From NCBI GenBank assembly GCA_034687125.1, contig JAQGBZ010000146.1:62001-126000 (forward strand): a stretch of 64,000 nt of DNA, given 5' to 3'. How positions within the stretch are numbered: the stretch's first letter is position 1; each line of letters opens with the position of its first letter. Position numbers and translations under genes: made by a program. This document shows, piece after piece, positions 61,506 through 64,000 of this stretch. A model generated the notes under the pieces. It was not told the DNA's origin and searched no databases. It was given only the letters and a program-made list of their open reading frames with translations. Source of the stretch: Neelides folsomi. Lineage: Eukaryota > Arthropoda > Collembola > Neelipleona > Neelidae.

Positions 61506-64000
61506 GGGCGATGAGTGTCAGAAGTCAGAGGAGCACCATGAAGAACCGTGGACTGACTGGAGGGATTGTCAAATTAAGAGACCCGGGAGCTGCTCGGCCT
61601 CGAGTTCCTCAAGGAGCTGAGGAAACCCGTGTCGAAAAAAGATTTTCCACACTCGTTGAGGGATTATTTCCTACTGACACACTTTCCGAGCCGAACCATA
61701 AGCACAATGACTGGTGAGCTCGGAGTGAGCGAGGGGAGGCAAAGTCAGTAGGGACCACCACCACCCTTCCTCAGACTTGTCCCACTGGTTTGTTGGCCAG
61801 CCTCCATAGCAACCAACATCAGAGCTCTGTCTGAGGACCAGGAATGAACCCCAGAGCGGCGGCGGACCCCAGCGACTCCCTCGGCCGCCGCTCTCGCCGG
61901 ATCATCCCTCCCAAACAATTATTCACCCACACGCGATTTTGACTTTTACCTTCCGAGCTTCACTATTGATCCCCCTCACGTGGCCCGGCAAAACCTTGTC
62001 TCCAGTAAAAGAAAATAACCCAATACTCAAACTAAATCTCTAACAGATTTTTACTCTTAAACGGCTTAAAGTAATTTAATTAAATGTTAAATTGAGCAAA
62101 TATAAAGCACAAATTGGTAGTTGTAAACACCGGTTTAGGTCTCCTCTTTAGTAAAGAGTGAGATAGGGCCATTTTCCGGCAGTGGGATCTTCCTAAAAAA
62201 TTTGCCAAGATCTTTGCGTTGGCGCGAGCCAGAATCGCCAAAATTTTGTGGGAGAGATGGGGCCATCCTGCCCTTCTGGAGGGAATTGGTGGGCGGAATG
62301 GTCTCTCCCACTCACCCGCCACTCCCATGGACACACCACGAGCCTGAGTGCTCCGAGCCGCCAGTTCCACTCCCGAATTTCCGAATATGGGGCTCATGAA
62401 TCTTGTCCAGGAACTTTCTCGGGAGATACGGCCGTAAATTGGCGGAGAGGAAACCCCGGATTTTCCTATCTCTCCCTGTTTATTCTTATATGACGCACTT
62501 CTTTCGGGAAACTTTTTGATCAAAACAATAAATGGACCCGGAGAGCTATTTCTCTTCTTTTTCATGGTGAAGGCGGCTCCGAAATTCTCCATTTTCCTCC
62601 CCATTCCCTCTGACGACTCCACGCCACGAAATCATCAAAATTTCTGGCGGCAATGAAGGATTTTATTATAGAGCCCCAAGCCCAAGATCAAACGGATTTT
62701 GAATATTGGGCTTCAAAATTTCTCCAAATCTGGCTGGTGTACATAATGAGAGGGAGGAACGAACGGGTAGGAAATGAATAAATGAATCTCTATACCATAA
62801 CTATACACACCAAGATATTCCAACACACCTTATCTCATATCAGAGATATCTCATAACCAAAAGATCTCATAACTACCTATGTAAGTATACATTTTAACCA
62901 GCATATTACATACAGTACGTTGTGAGCAGCAGAGAAGGAGATTTGAAGTGCGTAAGAGCCGGAGGCTGCGAAGCTCACAGCTTGTCCTGAACAGTTGAAG
63001 AACCCGTTAGAGTGAACGTAAGAAAAGAGCAGCATAGAGGAATTACATTAAGGATTCCTTCGAGAAGGTCCAAAGAATCAAAGTGCCGAGGGGGGAAGGT
63101 AACGGGACTCTTCTTCTCTAGCTCTACTACACTTGATTCTGTAGGGAGTCTGAGCCACGAGGACCAGAAGTTGTCTTTATGATCCATCCCCAACCTGCCT
63201 CTTCCACAAAAATATTCCAACAGGATGCGTCTCACCTCCACCGACTCATCTTTCTCAATAAATGAACCTTCTTAATGGTTTACTCCCCGGCCATGAGCCT
63301 TCGATCCTCAAACCCCACTGAGATGCAACAAATACAAGAGGGGAAATTGTAATGAGAAGACCACTTTAGGATCAAATGAACACATCTGCATCCTGAGGAA
63401 AAGACCGGAGATTCTCAAAGGGCTCACCTTCACCACAACTTGTCTATTTATTTTACCCAACAGAATTTGTAGTAAGCCCAAAAGGGTTCAATTGACTCTC
63501 AAACTCCCTTCCCTCAATTACCTTGGAATGTGGGAGAGTTTTTCCTCAAACCTTCCCGATTACTCTCACAAACAATGCTCTTAACTTCATCAACTCAAAA
63601 ACTCACATTGCTCATTTGAGTCATTTGCTCATTTAATTCTTTAATGGTCTTCCTATGGGTCTATAAAGTACATTGTTAGTTTAAAAGATATTATGGATTA
63701 TTTATAAAATTTCAAAACTAACTGACTAAAGCTGAAACCGAAGGTTCAAATGCTTCCAAACACTCACACTTTTTATTCTGGTTTTAATAGGCCCAAGTCC
63801 AAAACTAATTCTTTTACTATTCTCTATCTCTGTCTCATTACTCTCAAAAAATAGTCTCATTAGTCTCGAAGACTTATTCCTTTTGGAAAGGGAATTGAAA
63901 AGGCCAAATCCCCCATTGTTCCTCATTGATTTCTTATCCCCATTCTAAATTTAATTCTTCAATAGGGGATTATCTCCTTTTGTCTATTTTATCTTTGTGC
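61506..64000. other. 5' flank of HR3
   Basis: Relatively GC- and CpG-richer DNA (61.5-62.0 kb, 62.2-62.6 kb) upstream of the HR3 start codon, which fits a promoter and 5' UTR. A 180-codon minus-strand frame at 62080-62622 has no recognised motif. From 62.7 kb to the edge nothing was recognised. Confidence 0.4.

Overview
The window is a stretch of animal nuclear genome, most likely from an arthropod and plausibly a crustacean. The coding parts are split into exons by mostly canonical GT-AG introns that are AT-rich and often only 50-250 bp long. It carries an ecdysone-pathway nuclear receptor of the HR3 type, a ZP-domain protein, secreted C-type-lectin-like proteins and a trypsin-like protease. 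The species cannot be fixed from the sequence alone. I see no rRNA, tRNA, CRISPR array, LTR element or intact transposon.

Layout, left to right. 1-10120 holds the 5' part of a ZP-domain secreted protein gene on the minus strand, with a signal-peptide exon near 10 kb and two ZP exons near 1.6 and 1.1 kb; the rest lies off the left edge. 10121-17109 is non-coding as far as I can see. 17110-19267 is a six-exon CELF/Bruno RNA-binding protein (+). 23633-26547 is a six-exon membrane WS/DGAT acyltransferase (+). 27067-27722 is a broken C2H2 zinc-finger relic headed by a 42-bp tandem repeat. 28287-29905 is a seven-exon trypsin-like protease (+). 30049-34004 holds three related small secreted C-type-lectin-like genes, two on the minus strand and one on the plus strand; two of them are head to head around a short shared promoter. 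34537-39207 is BLOC1S6/pallidin (+). 42441-46375 is Atos (atossa/FAM214) (+). 50512-61505 is a complete HR3/ROR nuclear receptor (NR1F) on the minus strand, with its first coding exon 6.4 kb upstream of the DNA-binding-domain exon. 61506-64000 is its 5' flank.

All splice models were built by hand, by matching donor, acceptor and phase and by requiring family motifs to continue across joins. All ten protein-coding models keep one open frame, and the nine complete ones run to a stop. The genes do not form one pathway. The protease and lectin block (28-34 kb) is a compact neighbourhood of TATA-box genes for small secreted proteins, whereas CELF, BLOC1S6, Atos and HR3 are conserved housekeeping or regulatory genes with longer introns.

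The best leads are a 45-nt in-frame mini-intron inside the HR3 ligand-binding domain, two GC-AG introns (CELF and Atos), a local frame anomaly in the trypsin gene, uneven divergence between the head-to-head lectins, and an acyltransferase motif whose first His is Ser.
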